64,000 nt of DNA. Origin: Lathyrus oleraceus. Taxonomy: Eukaryota; Streptophyta; Magnoliopsida; Fabales; Fabaceae. This document shows, piece by piece, positions 11,829 through 21,145 of the stretch (its first letter is position 1; every line of letters starts with the position of its first letter). The stretch covers positions 83,809,391 to 83,873,390 of the forward strand of contig NC_066580.1 in assembly GCF_024323335.1 (NCBI RefSeq). Direction: 5' to 3'. The position numbers were made by a program, and so were the translations under genes. The notes below the pieces were generated by a model, which saw only the letters and a list, made by a program, of their open reading frames with translations, was not told the DNA's origin and searched no databases.

Positions 11829-11837
11829 TTTATATAT
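11829..11837 (-). promoter_or_regulatory. Ogre-C LTR TATA box
   Basis: The minus strand reads ACCATATATAAACC. It lies about 1.13 kb from the LTR start, a plausible U3 length; transcription would start near 11800, leaving a 3.9 kb R-U5. No other strong TATA box is as well placed. Confidence 0.5.
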
Positions 11838-12967
11838 GGTCTCTTAATCACATCCAAATCAGAATTAAGCATGAGTTAATTATGATTAGTGAAAATGAGG
11901 TGCATGACCAAAATTGGAAAATGTGAGGTGCAATGCAAATTGGACGTGAACAGTGCTGTATGGATGCTCAAAGTCATTCAAAATCATCTCATGCACATGT
12001 TGGCAATGGTATTTTGTTCATATGATGCACCAATTTTGAATTTCCAAATTTCCCTCCAAAATGAGCATGAATGAGCCAATGGTCATGTGATGAAATTTCA
12101 TGCAATGTAATAATGGATTTGGAAATTATAGGTCATGAGAAACATAATGCAAAAAGAGGCACTCATTTTGGAGCTTTGGATCAAAAGTTATGGCTTGTTG
12201 AAGTTCCATGCACACTTGGCAATCATTTGATCATAACTCCTCAACCATTCATCAGATGCTCATGATCTTGGACTTTTTGGAAATGGGAGAGAAAGATCTT
12301 AAACTTGCATGTTGGACAAAAATTCATTTGAAGCTTCTTTGATGTTGGAAAGTTGAGTTGAATTTGGTCCAAAAACTTGCCATTTTTGGAAACTTGAAAT
12401 TATAGGTCACTTTCCATTTTGGGAAACTTTTGACTTGACTTCAAATTCTTCAACAGAGATATTTGAAATGATGAATAAGCCTTGTTTGAACATGAATGAG
12501 ATGAAGAAATTCAATTCCCACACTCAAAGCCTTCAGTTGACTTTCAGTTGACTTGCATTGGTCCTTAGATGACCTGAAACTGCCTGATGAACTTGAGCTT
12601 CAACCACTTAGGGAATTTGCTCCAAAATGAACCTCTAGCTCAAATAAGCTCAAGATAATGACATGTGGTCCTCATACCAAGAAAATACCATCTGCTCTTG
12701 TACAGAGGAAAACCTTGAATTTCCTGGCTTGATGACTGCTTAGACTGCAAAACAAATGTTAGATGACATATTTTTGGTACTTTTGGTTAGTGATTAAACA
12801 AGAAAAGCAATGATATACAATGCAAGCAAAGCTTGGTGATCAAGAACCACTCTCAAAAAGATCCCACCCACAGGGAAGGAAGGCAAGATGCTCAAAGATC
12901 CTTGAGGCTATGTAATGCTATGATATGATGCCATGAGGGTTCTTAGGGACAAAATTGGGGTCTTACA

Positions 12968-12981
12968 GATGCCCCTATTTA
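12968..12981 (-). other. Ogre-C polypurine tract
   Basis: Minus strand AAATAGGGGCATC immediately before the LTR start TGTAAGACC. Tat-B has GAATAGGGGCAGC at its equivalent site, so the AATAGGGGCA core is shared by both elements. It primes plus-strand DNA synthesis. Confidence 0.85.
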
Positions 12982-13773
12982 AGGTCATTCTAGCCGGAGA
13001 AGTGAAGGTTAAAATCTTCATCTCGACGCGGTAGAATGGGCTTAAATAACAACAAATGAGACAAATTTTGGTCCCTGAGAGACCTCATGATGCAAATGTA
13101 TGTATGCAAAACAAAATATCTCTGTGGAGAATATGGGTCCACAAAGAAGAAAAGAAAATCAGGAGAAAAGACAAATCCACAGGAACGATGCACTTCCTAG
13201 TGGAACAGAGAATCTGACGGGACTCTTATGGGGATAAGAAAAAAAGAATGCGTGAGCAGGACACGACTTGAAACTGGAGACTTTACTGGGAAGTAAAGGC
13301 CTGACACTGGGGAAAAGAGTTCCAAAGGAAAACACATCCGATGGAAAGACTCAAGCTGACTCAAAGATGCATGTGCTGGGAACTACGCCAACACAACAAG
13401 ACTATCCACAAAGGATACTTCGGATAAAAATCCGGACTCAGACCGGGGAAAGAGCTGACAAGACAACTCTACCGGGAAAATGCATGTATTGGAAAGTTAT
13501 GCCAATACAGCAAAAAGCGAAACACAACAACAACTCCGCTGGGGAAATCTAACAAAGACCCTCCAGGGGAAGCAAAAGGATGAGATGTTACCGGTTAGTA
13601 GGTAACAAGCTCAGGAAGAATGGATATCTAAGACCTGTGTACGGGTGAGAGATATCAATCGACCAAATCATCTGAGAAAGACCTGAAAAAGGTATATTTC
13701 GACTCAGGAAAATCTGACTCCACAGGGGACCGAGGTCGTAATAGGGAGCAGAAAGGAAGGAACACCAAGGATA

Positions 13774-14590
13774 ACGGGTTGTAGGCATATAACAGGTGAC
13801 CGACCAAGGCATGAATTGGTGTGTGTTCCAAAACACTCATCATCCTGAAGAAAGCTGGAAAAGCAGACTTGTTTATAGGATGGACATTCGATTCTGTAAA
13901 GAATGCGAATCTTACTCAGTTGGGGAAACAAACAAAGGATTCAACCAAAGAGTGCATGAGATATATTATCTATAGCCGTCAAAACGTAGATAATATACTC
14001 GCATGGAAGATTATCCATAACCGGGTTGTAGGTTGTTAAAGGATAAGTCAACCGAAATCGTGAATTGGTTTGTGTTCCAAAAACACTCATCATCCTGAAG
14101 AAAGCTAGAAAAGCAGACTTGTTTATAGGATGGATATTCGATTCTGTAAAGAATGCGAATCTTACTCAACTGGAAGGACGAGACTTCGACTGGAGAGCGC
14201 ATGAGATATATTATCTATAGCCGTCAAAACGTAGATAATATACTCGCATGGAAGATTATCCATAACCGGGTTGTAGGTTGTTTAAAGGATAAATCAACCG
14301 AAAAGAGAGAAACAATCGTTACCAACAACAAAAGGGTAGACGAGAGATGACTCACTGGGGATAAATTGCAAGCAAGGCAATCACCAGAACAAATGGGGTA
14401 AAATATTCGATTCCGCAAAGGGACAACGAATCTTACTCGATTGGGGAAACACGAAAGGTTTCGACCGAAGAGTGCATGAGATATATTATCTATAGCCGTC
14501 AAAACGTATATAATATACTCGCATGGAAGATTATCCATAACCGGGTTGTAGGTTGTTAAAGGATAAATCAACCGAAAAGAAAGGCATCGG
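13774..14590. repeat. Three long tandem units (245-275 bp) in the Ogre-C 3' UTR
   Basis: The anchor CGGGTTGTAGG recurs at about 13775, 14022, 14267 and 14542, giving periods of 247, 245 and 275. Each unit holds ATGAGATATATTATCTATAG followed by TAGATAATATACTCGCATGG (an inverted pair around CCGTCAAAACG), then TTCCAAAACACTCATCATCC and a GGATATTCGATTCTG block; the last unit lacks part of these. The copies are over 90% identical in the shared core. Confidence 0.9.
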
Positions 14591-14825
14591 GATACCAAAC
14601 TAGGTATGATAATGATGACCAATCAAAAGGGACAACAAACATTACCGGCAAACGGTGAATGAAAGAGGACCCGCTGAGGATAAAATTGCTTACTCAGAGC
14701 AAATACCCACAAGGAAGGGGAAAACTCGCTGGAGATAAAATTGCTTAATCAAAGCAAATATCCAAAGGGGAAAGGAATATCAATACCGAAAACTGGGTAA
14801 TGATAACCGTAAAGAGGGGATTACA

Positions 14826-15205
14826 TCTATCGGTTAGTAGGCAGAAAACCACGGAAAAGTAACTGTCATCGGTTGGGATGAGCAACAAGGTTAACTCTGC
14901 AAGGAGAGAAAATAGGGTTTACAACTGCCGAGATGATGGGTAGAAGACCAAAGATTCTGCTGAGGAACAAAGCGAGAAAATAGGATTTACAACCACCGGT
15001 TAGTAGGTAGAAGACCACAAAATCCGCCATCAACTAGAATGAACCACAAAGGTTACCTCTGCTAGGGGATAAAAGTAAGATTTAACTACCGGTTAGTAGG
15101 CAGAAAACCACACAGATAGGACTTACGACTACCGGTTAGTAGGTAGAAGGCCAAAAGTTCCACTGAGGATAAGATGAATGAGTGCCAGTTAGTAAGCAAC
15201 TATTC
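14826..15205. repeat. Dispersed short repeat CCGGTTAGTAGG in the Ogre-C 3' UTR
   Basis: The phrase (A)CCGGTTAGTAGG(C/T)AGAA(A/G)ACCAC recurs near 14836, 14997, 15089 and 15132, with a degraded copy (CCAGTTAGTAAGCAAC) near 15184 and an early copy near 13591. Spacing is irregular (43-160 bp), so this is a partly tandem, partly scattered family. Confidence 0.75.
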
Positions 15206-15539
15206 ATTTATACCACAGGGAAGCACAAGAGACAGCCATAAAAGGCCAATTTAGGAATGATCCAAAAAGGCAAACTGAATCAAGACTCATCCTAATGAGG
15301 AAAGAACTCAAAAGGGAAAATCCATCCCATTATGTGTGTTGGGAGGGAACGGAAACAACCGTCATCCACGAGGATATAACTCAGTGGGGAAATGCAAAAG
15401 GAAAGGACAGACACTTTCTGCTTAAGGGACTGACTCTATATTGAGAGATTAGACACCCGACATCTGCTTGGGGAGATCTACTAGGGAGATCTATATCACC
15501 ACTTAGCAGGAGAAACCAATCAAAAGAATATATGGCAAA

Positions 15540-15544
15540 AGATG
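15540..15544. other. Tat-B target-site duplication, left copy (AGATG)
   Basis: AGATG lies directly outside the Tat-B 3' LTR and is repeated at 39408-39412 directly outside its 5' LTR. This proves that the two LTRs, 22 kb apart, belong to one insertion. Confidence 0.95.
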
Positions 15545-16979
15545 TGTAGCAACCTGAAAAATACAGTGCGCGAAAAAACAACCGGCGAAAGAAAATGACA
15601 GAAGAGTCGCCACCGTGCGTTATTCATCCCAAAGGAGGAAAAGGAAACCCTCGAAGTAAACCTGAAAAAAGGAAAGGACAAGACGGGGTCTCGCAACCAA
15701 ATCTTGGGTTCGGGAGTCGATTATGCGAAGGGAAGGTATTAGCACCCCTACGCATCCGTAGTACTCTACGGGATCCACTTTTGTAGTTCTTGTCTAAAGG
15801 GTGTGAGTTTATCTTGTGCTGTTTACAAAAAAAAAAGGGTTAAATGAAAATGACTCGCGCGGATGTCGCATCCACTACATACGTATCTCATCTGAATATG
15901 AGAATCAGAGTCTTCGTAGCTTGCCTGACCTATGGGTTGGGGGGATGTGTGCTCGCTAAGACATCGCGTCTTATGCCTATGTATCTCATCTGGAATGAGA
16001 ATCAGAGCAAGCCGTAGTTCGGCTAACTACGCAATCTACCGGATGCCCGACCTTTGGAGACTTACTCGCCTGTAGTAGAAGGAGTTAACGTGTTGCTTTG
16101 GGTTTTAGGGTTTGAGGGTTACTCATGCAAAAGGGCAAAAAGGCAGTCCTCGACGAAGGAACCGCGCTACCTGTGGGGATACGAACACATACAAAACAAA
16201 CATGTATAAAGTAAACGTGCCAACAAGGGGCTCAGAAGTAAATAAACAAAAGAAAACAAATGCCTCCTATCGAGGTCTTGCAGCTAAGAAAGCGATAAAA
16301 TGCGGAAAAGAGGTAAAAGTACCACACGGATGAAGATCCGAAGTAAAAGCAATTAAAGGAGTAAGAAACCCAGGGATCTCCCAAGCTAATGCCATTAAAG
16401 AAAGGTGAGTCAGTACAGGTAATCGGAATGAACCTCCAGGGGGTATCCCACAAATAAAGTGGGAAAACCACGCAAACCATCTCTGCAAGAGTCTGTGAGC
16501 CCTCACAAAAACTCAATAAAAGGGTTAGTGAAACACGATAAGCATTTTTTTCATGGATAACAGTATGGTTTCAGAAACCTCAAACCCTGTGGCATACATT
16601 TCAGAAATCATGTGATTAAACATTCAAGGCATAGGTTTCACCCATTCATGCATAATTAAACCCGTGGGCAAAAACATAATGAAATTCATCCATCATACCT
16701 CATACATTCAGATGATCCAAATTAAGAGCATAAAATCATGGGAATGAGGCAAACCTGATGGGAGAGACCGGTTGAAATCAAATGGCACGGCTGGGTTTGC
16801 AAGGCAATGTTAGGGTTTGCGTGAGATGAAAGTGTGTGAGTCAGATTGAATTTTTCAGAGCTTCCTGGGGGTTACTCTGAGTTCTCTGTCAGGTTTCTCT
16901 CCAGGTTTTGTCCAGGGTTTTGTTCCAAGGAAACCTCAGAGTGTTTTTGCTTCTCTTCCTTTTTCTGTCTGATCTCCCT

Positions 16980-16987
16980 CTTTTATA
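16980..16987 (-). promoter_or_regulatory. Tat-B 3' LTR TATA box
   Basis: Minus strand GTTATAAAAGAGGGAG, a canonical TATAAAAG, about 350 bp into the LTR and directly after the low-complexity T/A tract. The identical sequence is at 39120-39127 in the 5' LTR. Confidence 0.7.
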
Positions 16988-17038
16988 ACCTGATTTTCAT
17001 GGCTTTGTGGGCTCAAATGATAGAGATCCAAGTCTAAA

Positions 17039-17197
17039 TTTTTTATATTATATTTTATTTATTTTTTTATTATTATTTTTATTTTTTTATTTTTTTATTT
17101 ATTTATATTTTTTATTTTATTATTATTATTATTATTTTTATGTTTCGTTTTATTTTTCGTTTTTTTTTTCTTTTTTTTTTTATTATTTTTTTTTTTC

Positions 17198-17233
<36 letters not shown>
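17039..17233. repeat. T-rich low-complexity tract in the Tat-B 3' LTR
   Basis: About 195 bp of T runs broken by single A or G (TTATT, TTTCG). The 5' LTR has a shorter version (39180-39306), which accounts for most of the LTR length difference. The apparent Phe/Tyr-rich ORF here is an artefact of composition. Confidence 0.9.
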
Positions 17234-17236
<3 letters not shown>

Positions 17237-17333
17237 AAAGTTTCTTGGATCTAATTCTGATTGACATGATGAAATGCAATATGAAATGCTAAATGAATGC
17301 ATGAATGAGGGGGGCAAATTTTGGGGTGTTACA

Positions 17334-17346
17334 GCTGCCCCTATTC
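17334..17346 (-). other. Tat-B polypurine tract
   Basis: Minus strand GAATAGGGGCAGC directly before the LTR start TGTAACACC. It shares the AATAGGGGCA core with Ogre-C. Confidence 0.85.
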
Positions 17347-17534
17347 AATCATCAGCTAACCCGAGTAGGATGAAAGCGAACAGCTTATCAGACAAACGGG
17401 GTGAGCTGTGATTGAATACCAAAGACAGACCGAAAATTTGCGCTCCGAGAACACCATAAAAACGCGGAAATACACCGCGCTGTTTATTTTTCTTCCGATC
17501 CTCTGGCTGGATATTAATTTTGATCCTCGGGTTG

Positions 17535-17765
17535 GATACGATTTTGATCTTCTGGCTAGATCTTCTTCGATCTTCTGGCTAGATCTCCTTCGTTTCGATT
17601 CTCTGGCTGAATCTATTTCCTTTGATTCTCTGGCTGAATCTACTTCGATCTTCTGGCTAGATCTGAATTGTTGCGATTTTCGATCTTCTGGCTAAATCTT
17701 CTTTGTTTCGATTCTCTGGCTGAATCTACTTCGATCTTCTGGCTAGATCTGGATTGTTTTAATGA
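17535..17765. repeat. Tandem CT-rich repeat TTCGATCTTCTGGCTAGATC in the Tat-B 3' UTR
   Basis: About eight imperfect units of 27-35 bp alternate between two forms, GATCTTCTGGCTAGATC and GATTCTCTGGCTGAATC. A three-unit block appears twice, giving a weak higher-order repeat. No gene. Confidence 0.85.
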
Positions 17766-18007
17766 TAAATTCCCATCATTAGGATCCCGCATCTGAGGCA
17801 TGCGCTGGTTGACCCTCTTTTGAAATCTACACCCAACCTTCATATTAGATATGCAGCTTCGAGAATATTCCACTTTTAGGCTTCGTACATATTCTTCGGG
17901 CTAGAACATGTTGTAACGACTCCTCAATTAGACTTGGGCTTGCTGGGTAAATAAAGCTTGTAGGCGACTTCACTGGGGAATCTTCAAATTGAGCCTTAGG
18001 CTGGCTT

Positions 18008-18215
18008 ACTGGAACACAATTCTCAGGTTGAATCTTCGAAATGACCCTCAGGCTGGAACACTGGAACACGATTCTCAGGCTGAATCTTCGAAATGACCCT
18101 CAGGCTGGATCACTGGAAAACGATTCTTAGGCTGAATCTTCAAAATGACCCTCAGGCTGGATCACTGGAACACGATTCTCAGGCTAAATCTTCAAAACGA
18201 CCCTCAGGCTGGATC
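18008..18215. repeat. Four 52-bp tandem repeats in the Tat-B 3' UTR
   Basis: The units start at about 18008, 18060, 18112 and 18164, an exact 52-bp step, with the phrases CTGGAACACGATTCTCAGGC and AATCTTC(G/A)AAATGACCC. The copies differ at only a few bases, so the array is young or homogenised. Confidence 0.93.
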
Positions 18216-19379
18216 ACCCACGCTTGATCCTCTGGCTGGATCTCATGACCTTGGTTGTAAAGTAATTCTTCAGTCTGCTTGGAAGAACCTGTTTATCAGC
18301 TTATGTGTATGCTTGATATGATATGCATGCAAATGCAAATGTTATGCATGGTGTAAAAAGAAATCTGCTTGGGGACGCAAACTCTGGTAGGGAACAAATC
18401 GCTGTATCAATCCTTGAATGCTCTGTGGGGAATGATCCGTCTGCAGGGACCAATGAGCCACCAAAAATAAATTGGCTGCTTGAAAAGTTGACCTTGTGGG
18501 GGGAGTATCAACTATGGAAACTTTGTTCGGCGAGGCTCTGTGAGGAGAGTCTGTGGGGAAAACACTTCCTGGGGAAATGTCGTAGGAAACGACCTTTGCT
18601 GGGGATATGAACTTGCTAATCGCCCTCAAGCTGGGGATTAATAAATATGTTAAAAATAATCTGCTGGGGAATGAGATGAACACTGGGAACACCACCCTCT
18701 CATCTGTTGGTTATGCAACCACTCCGCTGTTGCTAGGAAGATACAGTCTGACACTGTCAACTCCGCTGGGGATATATAGTTTGGATATTGTCAACTCTGC
18801 TGGGGAACATGCTCTGCTGAGGAGAGACTTTGTCAACCGCTTAGGGATGAGGATTCATGACTTGGCATCCGGTTCCTGTGACCTGCAACCAAAAATACAC
18901 GTATGCCTCGGGGGAATTACTCGGTTTGAATTCACCGTCCGGGATTAAGCACATTTAAAGCAATTTTAAATGTTTTCCTGTGCAAATCATCTGCAAAAGC
19001 CACCATTATGTTCATATGCAATATGTTTTATCAAAAATTCGGACATTTTTGCAAACAAACTGATAAATGAAAAATAAAGAGGCTCTTTAACTGAATTATT
19101 CGACTCTTACTGGGGAGAAAATTTGTGCCAGGAATAGGCGAGGGTATCAGGAAGCTGATCCTTGAAAAGAGGTGATCGCTATAAAAAGAGAACTATCCTA
19201 ATGGCAATGGGGATACGGGGTCCCACCGAGTTTCGACTCTGCTATGGCTCGTATGTCCTCAAGACGCTCTGCTCATCTTGCTTTCTGAAGTGGATGATTA
19301 GTCGATCTTTAACCTTCGAAGATTACCGGATTGAATGAAACGGTGATATAACACTGATGAACTCAGATCACAGTCATTC
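18216..19379 (-). other. Tat-B 3' UTR, middle part (no gene)
   Basis: About 1.2 kb of non-coding sequence rich in the phrase CTGGGGA(A/T), as in the Ogre-C 3' UTR. I see no domain in any frame and no further regular repeat. Confidence 0.7.
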
Positions 19380-19600
19380 GCTTATTCCCTAACTTTTGCC
19401 TGGATCGCCCCCTTTTCGGGTTTTCAATCCACCGGGATACCCATTTTTGCCTGAGCCGCCCTTTTGGGTTTTTGACTCACGGGGTGTACTCTTTTTTATA
19501 TCCCTAATTTTTGCCCGAACCTCTTTATTCTTTTTTTTTGGTTCGTCGGGATGCCCTTTTTTTGCCTGGACTATTCTTTTTATCGTCCAGCGGGTCTATT
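19380..19600. repeat. Degenerate tandem repeat after integrase (Tat-B)
   Basis: Four to five imperfect units of roughly 50-60 bp with the core TTTTTGCCTG(G/A)(A/G)(T/C)CGCC followed by TTTTCGGGTTTT. Ogre-C has the same block at 40805-40985, also directly after its integrase stop, so the block is ancestral to both. Confidence 0.75.
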
Positions 19601-20808
19601 TTATGCGAAGTATATATATATTTTTTTAACTGCGTCTGAGTTAATAGGGGACGGGAATCCTTCACCATCCATGGTTGTTAGCATCAAAGCTCCGCCATAG
19701 AAAATCCTTTTAACCACGTACGAACCCTCATAGTTCGGTGTCCATTTGCCCCTGTGATCTGTGTTGGGAGGAAGAAATCTTTTGAGTACCAATTCATCGA
19801 CTTGATACCCCCGAGGGCGCACTTTCTGACCAAATGCTTTCTTCATTCGTCTCTGACCGAGATACGTCAATTCTGGGTACGTAGTTCCAGCATAGCACCA
19901 TTTCCCGTTGGTTTGATTGATGACCAAAGCTGAATCCCCGTATACATCCAGGGTTTTAATCTGTATATTGACGGCTTCCTCAAGTCTTAGGATACAAGCT
20001 TCCTATTCGGCTTCATTGTTGGTGCAGGGAAAAGTTATTTTGGCACCAAATGGCATATGAACCCCTTTCCGGTGTGATCAACACTACACCAACTCCGCGA
20101 CCATTGACGTGGACCGCCCCATCAAACATCATAACCCATTTGGATTCAGGGTCAGGCCCCTCCTCCGGGAGTAGTTCCTCTCAATCTTTCGATTTGAGAA
20201 ACATGATGTCCTCATCAGGAAAGTCAAACCTCATAGGTTGGTAATCATCAATCGGTTGCTCTGCAAGATAGTCTGACAAGACACTTCCCTTGATGGCTTT
20301 TTGTGAAGTGTATTGGATGTCATACTCTGTCAGTATCATTTGTCACCTAGTAACCTTTCCGGTAAGTGCTGGCTTTTCAAAAATATACTTGACTGGATCC
20401 ATTTTTGATATCAATAGAGTCGTGTGAGTCAACATATACTGTCTTAGTCGGCCAGCAGCCCATGCCAAAGCGCGGAAAGTTTTCTCGAGCAATGAGTATC
20501 TTTGTTCACAGTCGGTAAACTTTTGCTAAGGTAGTATATTGCATGCTCTTTTCGACCTGACTCGTCATGCTGACCGAGCACACAACCCATTGACCTTTCT
20601 AACACAGTCAAGTACATGATCAACGGTCTTTCCTCTCGGTCTGTAGACTTGCCCCGATCTTGATCTCTTTCTTGTCGTCTGCGGTACCGATGTTGATGGT
20701 CTCAATCACCTCCTGATAAGGTGTAATAGCTCGGTCCTCCTGTTTCAACAATCTGGCTAACCCTTCAGGCAATTCACAATCTTCCTCAACCCCTTCTTCG
20801 GCTTAATA
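19601..20808 (-). pseudogene. Tat-B pol remnant: RNase H, second RNase H and integrase C-terminus, with RT and integrase core deleted
   Basis: Reading leftward: an RT N-terminal linker (AEEGVEEDCELPEGLARLL, about 20800), then an abrupt join near 20660 into RNase H (CVLGQHDESGRKEHAIYYLS), then the archaeal-type RNase H (MMFDGAV, VYGDSALVINQ). Near 19860-19890 there is a second join into the integrase C-terminus (RRMKKAF, RGKWTPNYEGSYVVKR, DAVKK). All RT motifs and the integrase zinc finger and DDE core are absent. There are also several in-frame stops and frameshifts and a (TA)n expansion at the end. Ogre-C shows the complete order. Confidence 0.85.
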
Positions 20809-20884
20809 GATAGGATTGTCGAAGTCATACTTGGCCATAGCAGTGTCGTCAGTAGTGAGATCCGGGTGGTCAGCTCTGCATGAT

Positions 20885-21145
20885 GGAGGATCATGCTTTA
20901 CCTTAGAATGAGAGATTTTTTTTTGGAAAGAAAGAAAAAACGAAAAAAAGAAACATTGCCATTTTTTTTTTGTAAAAAAAAAACTGAATGAAAGAGAACA
21001 CAAAATTGTTTGCAAAAGCCGTCCTTTATTGATGATAAAAATAATTGCGAAATGTAACTAAATGGATGGCCCTACAAATGAGCCGTTACACCTTGGGCAA
21101 AGTGTAAGACTTTATTATGCATGTAATAAAGGAAAACAATAAAAA
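20885..21145 (-). other. Tat-B pro-RT spacer, probable intron remnant
   Basis: About 260 bp without coding potential, with A and T runs, lies between the protease stop (21146) and the RT linker. The minus strand ends it with CATCATGCAG, a plausible splice acceptor, at about 20877. An intron between pro and RT is a described Ogre feature; assigning this copy is my inference. Confidence 0.45.

Larger units (their letters stand above)
7890..12967 (-). repeat. Ogre-C 3' LTR (about 5078 bp)
   Basis: On the minus strand it begins TGTAAGACCCCAATTTTG at 12967, directly after the polypurine tract, and ends at 7890 in GCTACA, beside Tat-D gag. The inner parts match the shorter Tat-B LTR in order: the GAGTCGCCACCGC block (about 7955), the GGGAAGGTGTTAGGCACCC block (about 8080) and the start TGTAAGACCCC versus TGTAACACCCC. 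This supports one LTR rather than random repeats. No coding sequence of note lies inside; the region is AT-rich with the tandem block at 8917-9232. A 5-kb LTR is typical of legume Ogre elements. Confidence 0.85.
12982..15539 (-). other. Ogre-C 3' UTR, distal part (no gene)
   Basis: About 2.5 kb of purine-rich, non-coding sequence between integrase and the PPT, split from its proximal part (39413-40988) by Tat-B. It is full of short phrases such as CTGGGGA and of two tandem-repeat families listed separately. Short ORFs here overlap repeat units in several frames and are not credible genes. Confidence 0.75.
15545..17333 (-). repeat. Tat-B 3' LTR (1789 bp)
   Basis: Minus strand TGTAACACCCCAAAATTTG (17333) to GGTTGCTACA (15545). 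It is nearly identical to 37646-39407. By eye there are roughly 25-30 point differences outside the poly-T tract, plus a 39-bp deletion near 16030 between two ACTACG repeats that are both still present in the 5' LTR (38127 and 38166). Divergence of about 1.5-2% implies an insertion older than Athila-1. Confidence 0.95.

Noticed and set aside
7890..12967. A separate unknown element or gene region of 5 kb
   Set aside because: The TG/CA-type ends, the PPT at 12968, and blocks shared in order with the Tat-B LTR show it is one Ogre LTR.
13588..14622. Several short ORFs in the Ogre-C 3' UTR
   Set aside because: They repeat with the tandem units in both strands and shift frame between units.
17007..17234. 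Phe/Tyr-rich ORF of 75 codons in a T-rich tract
   Set aside because: It is a direct result of poly-T composition in the Tat-B LTR, and the 5' LTR has a different length and frame.
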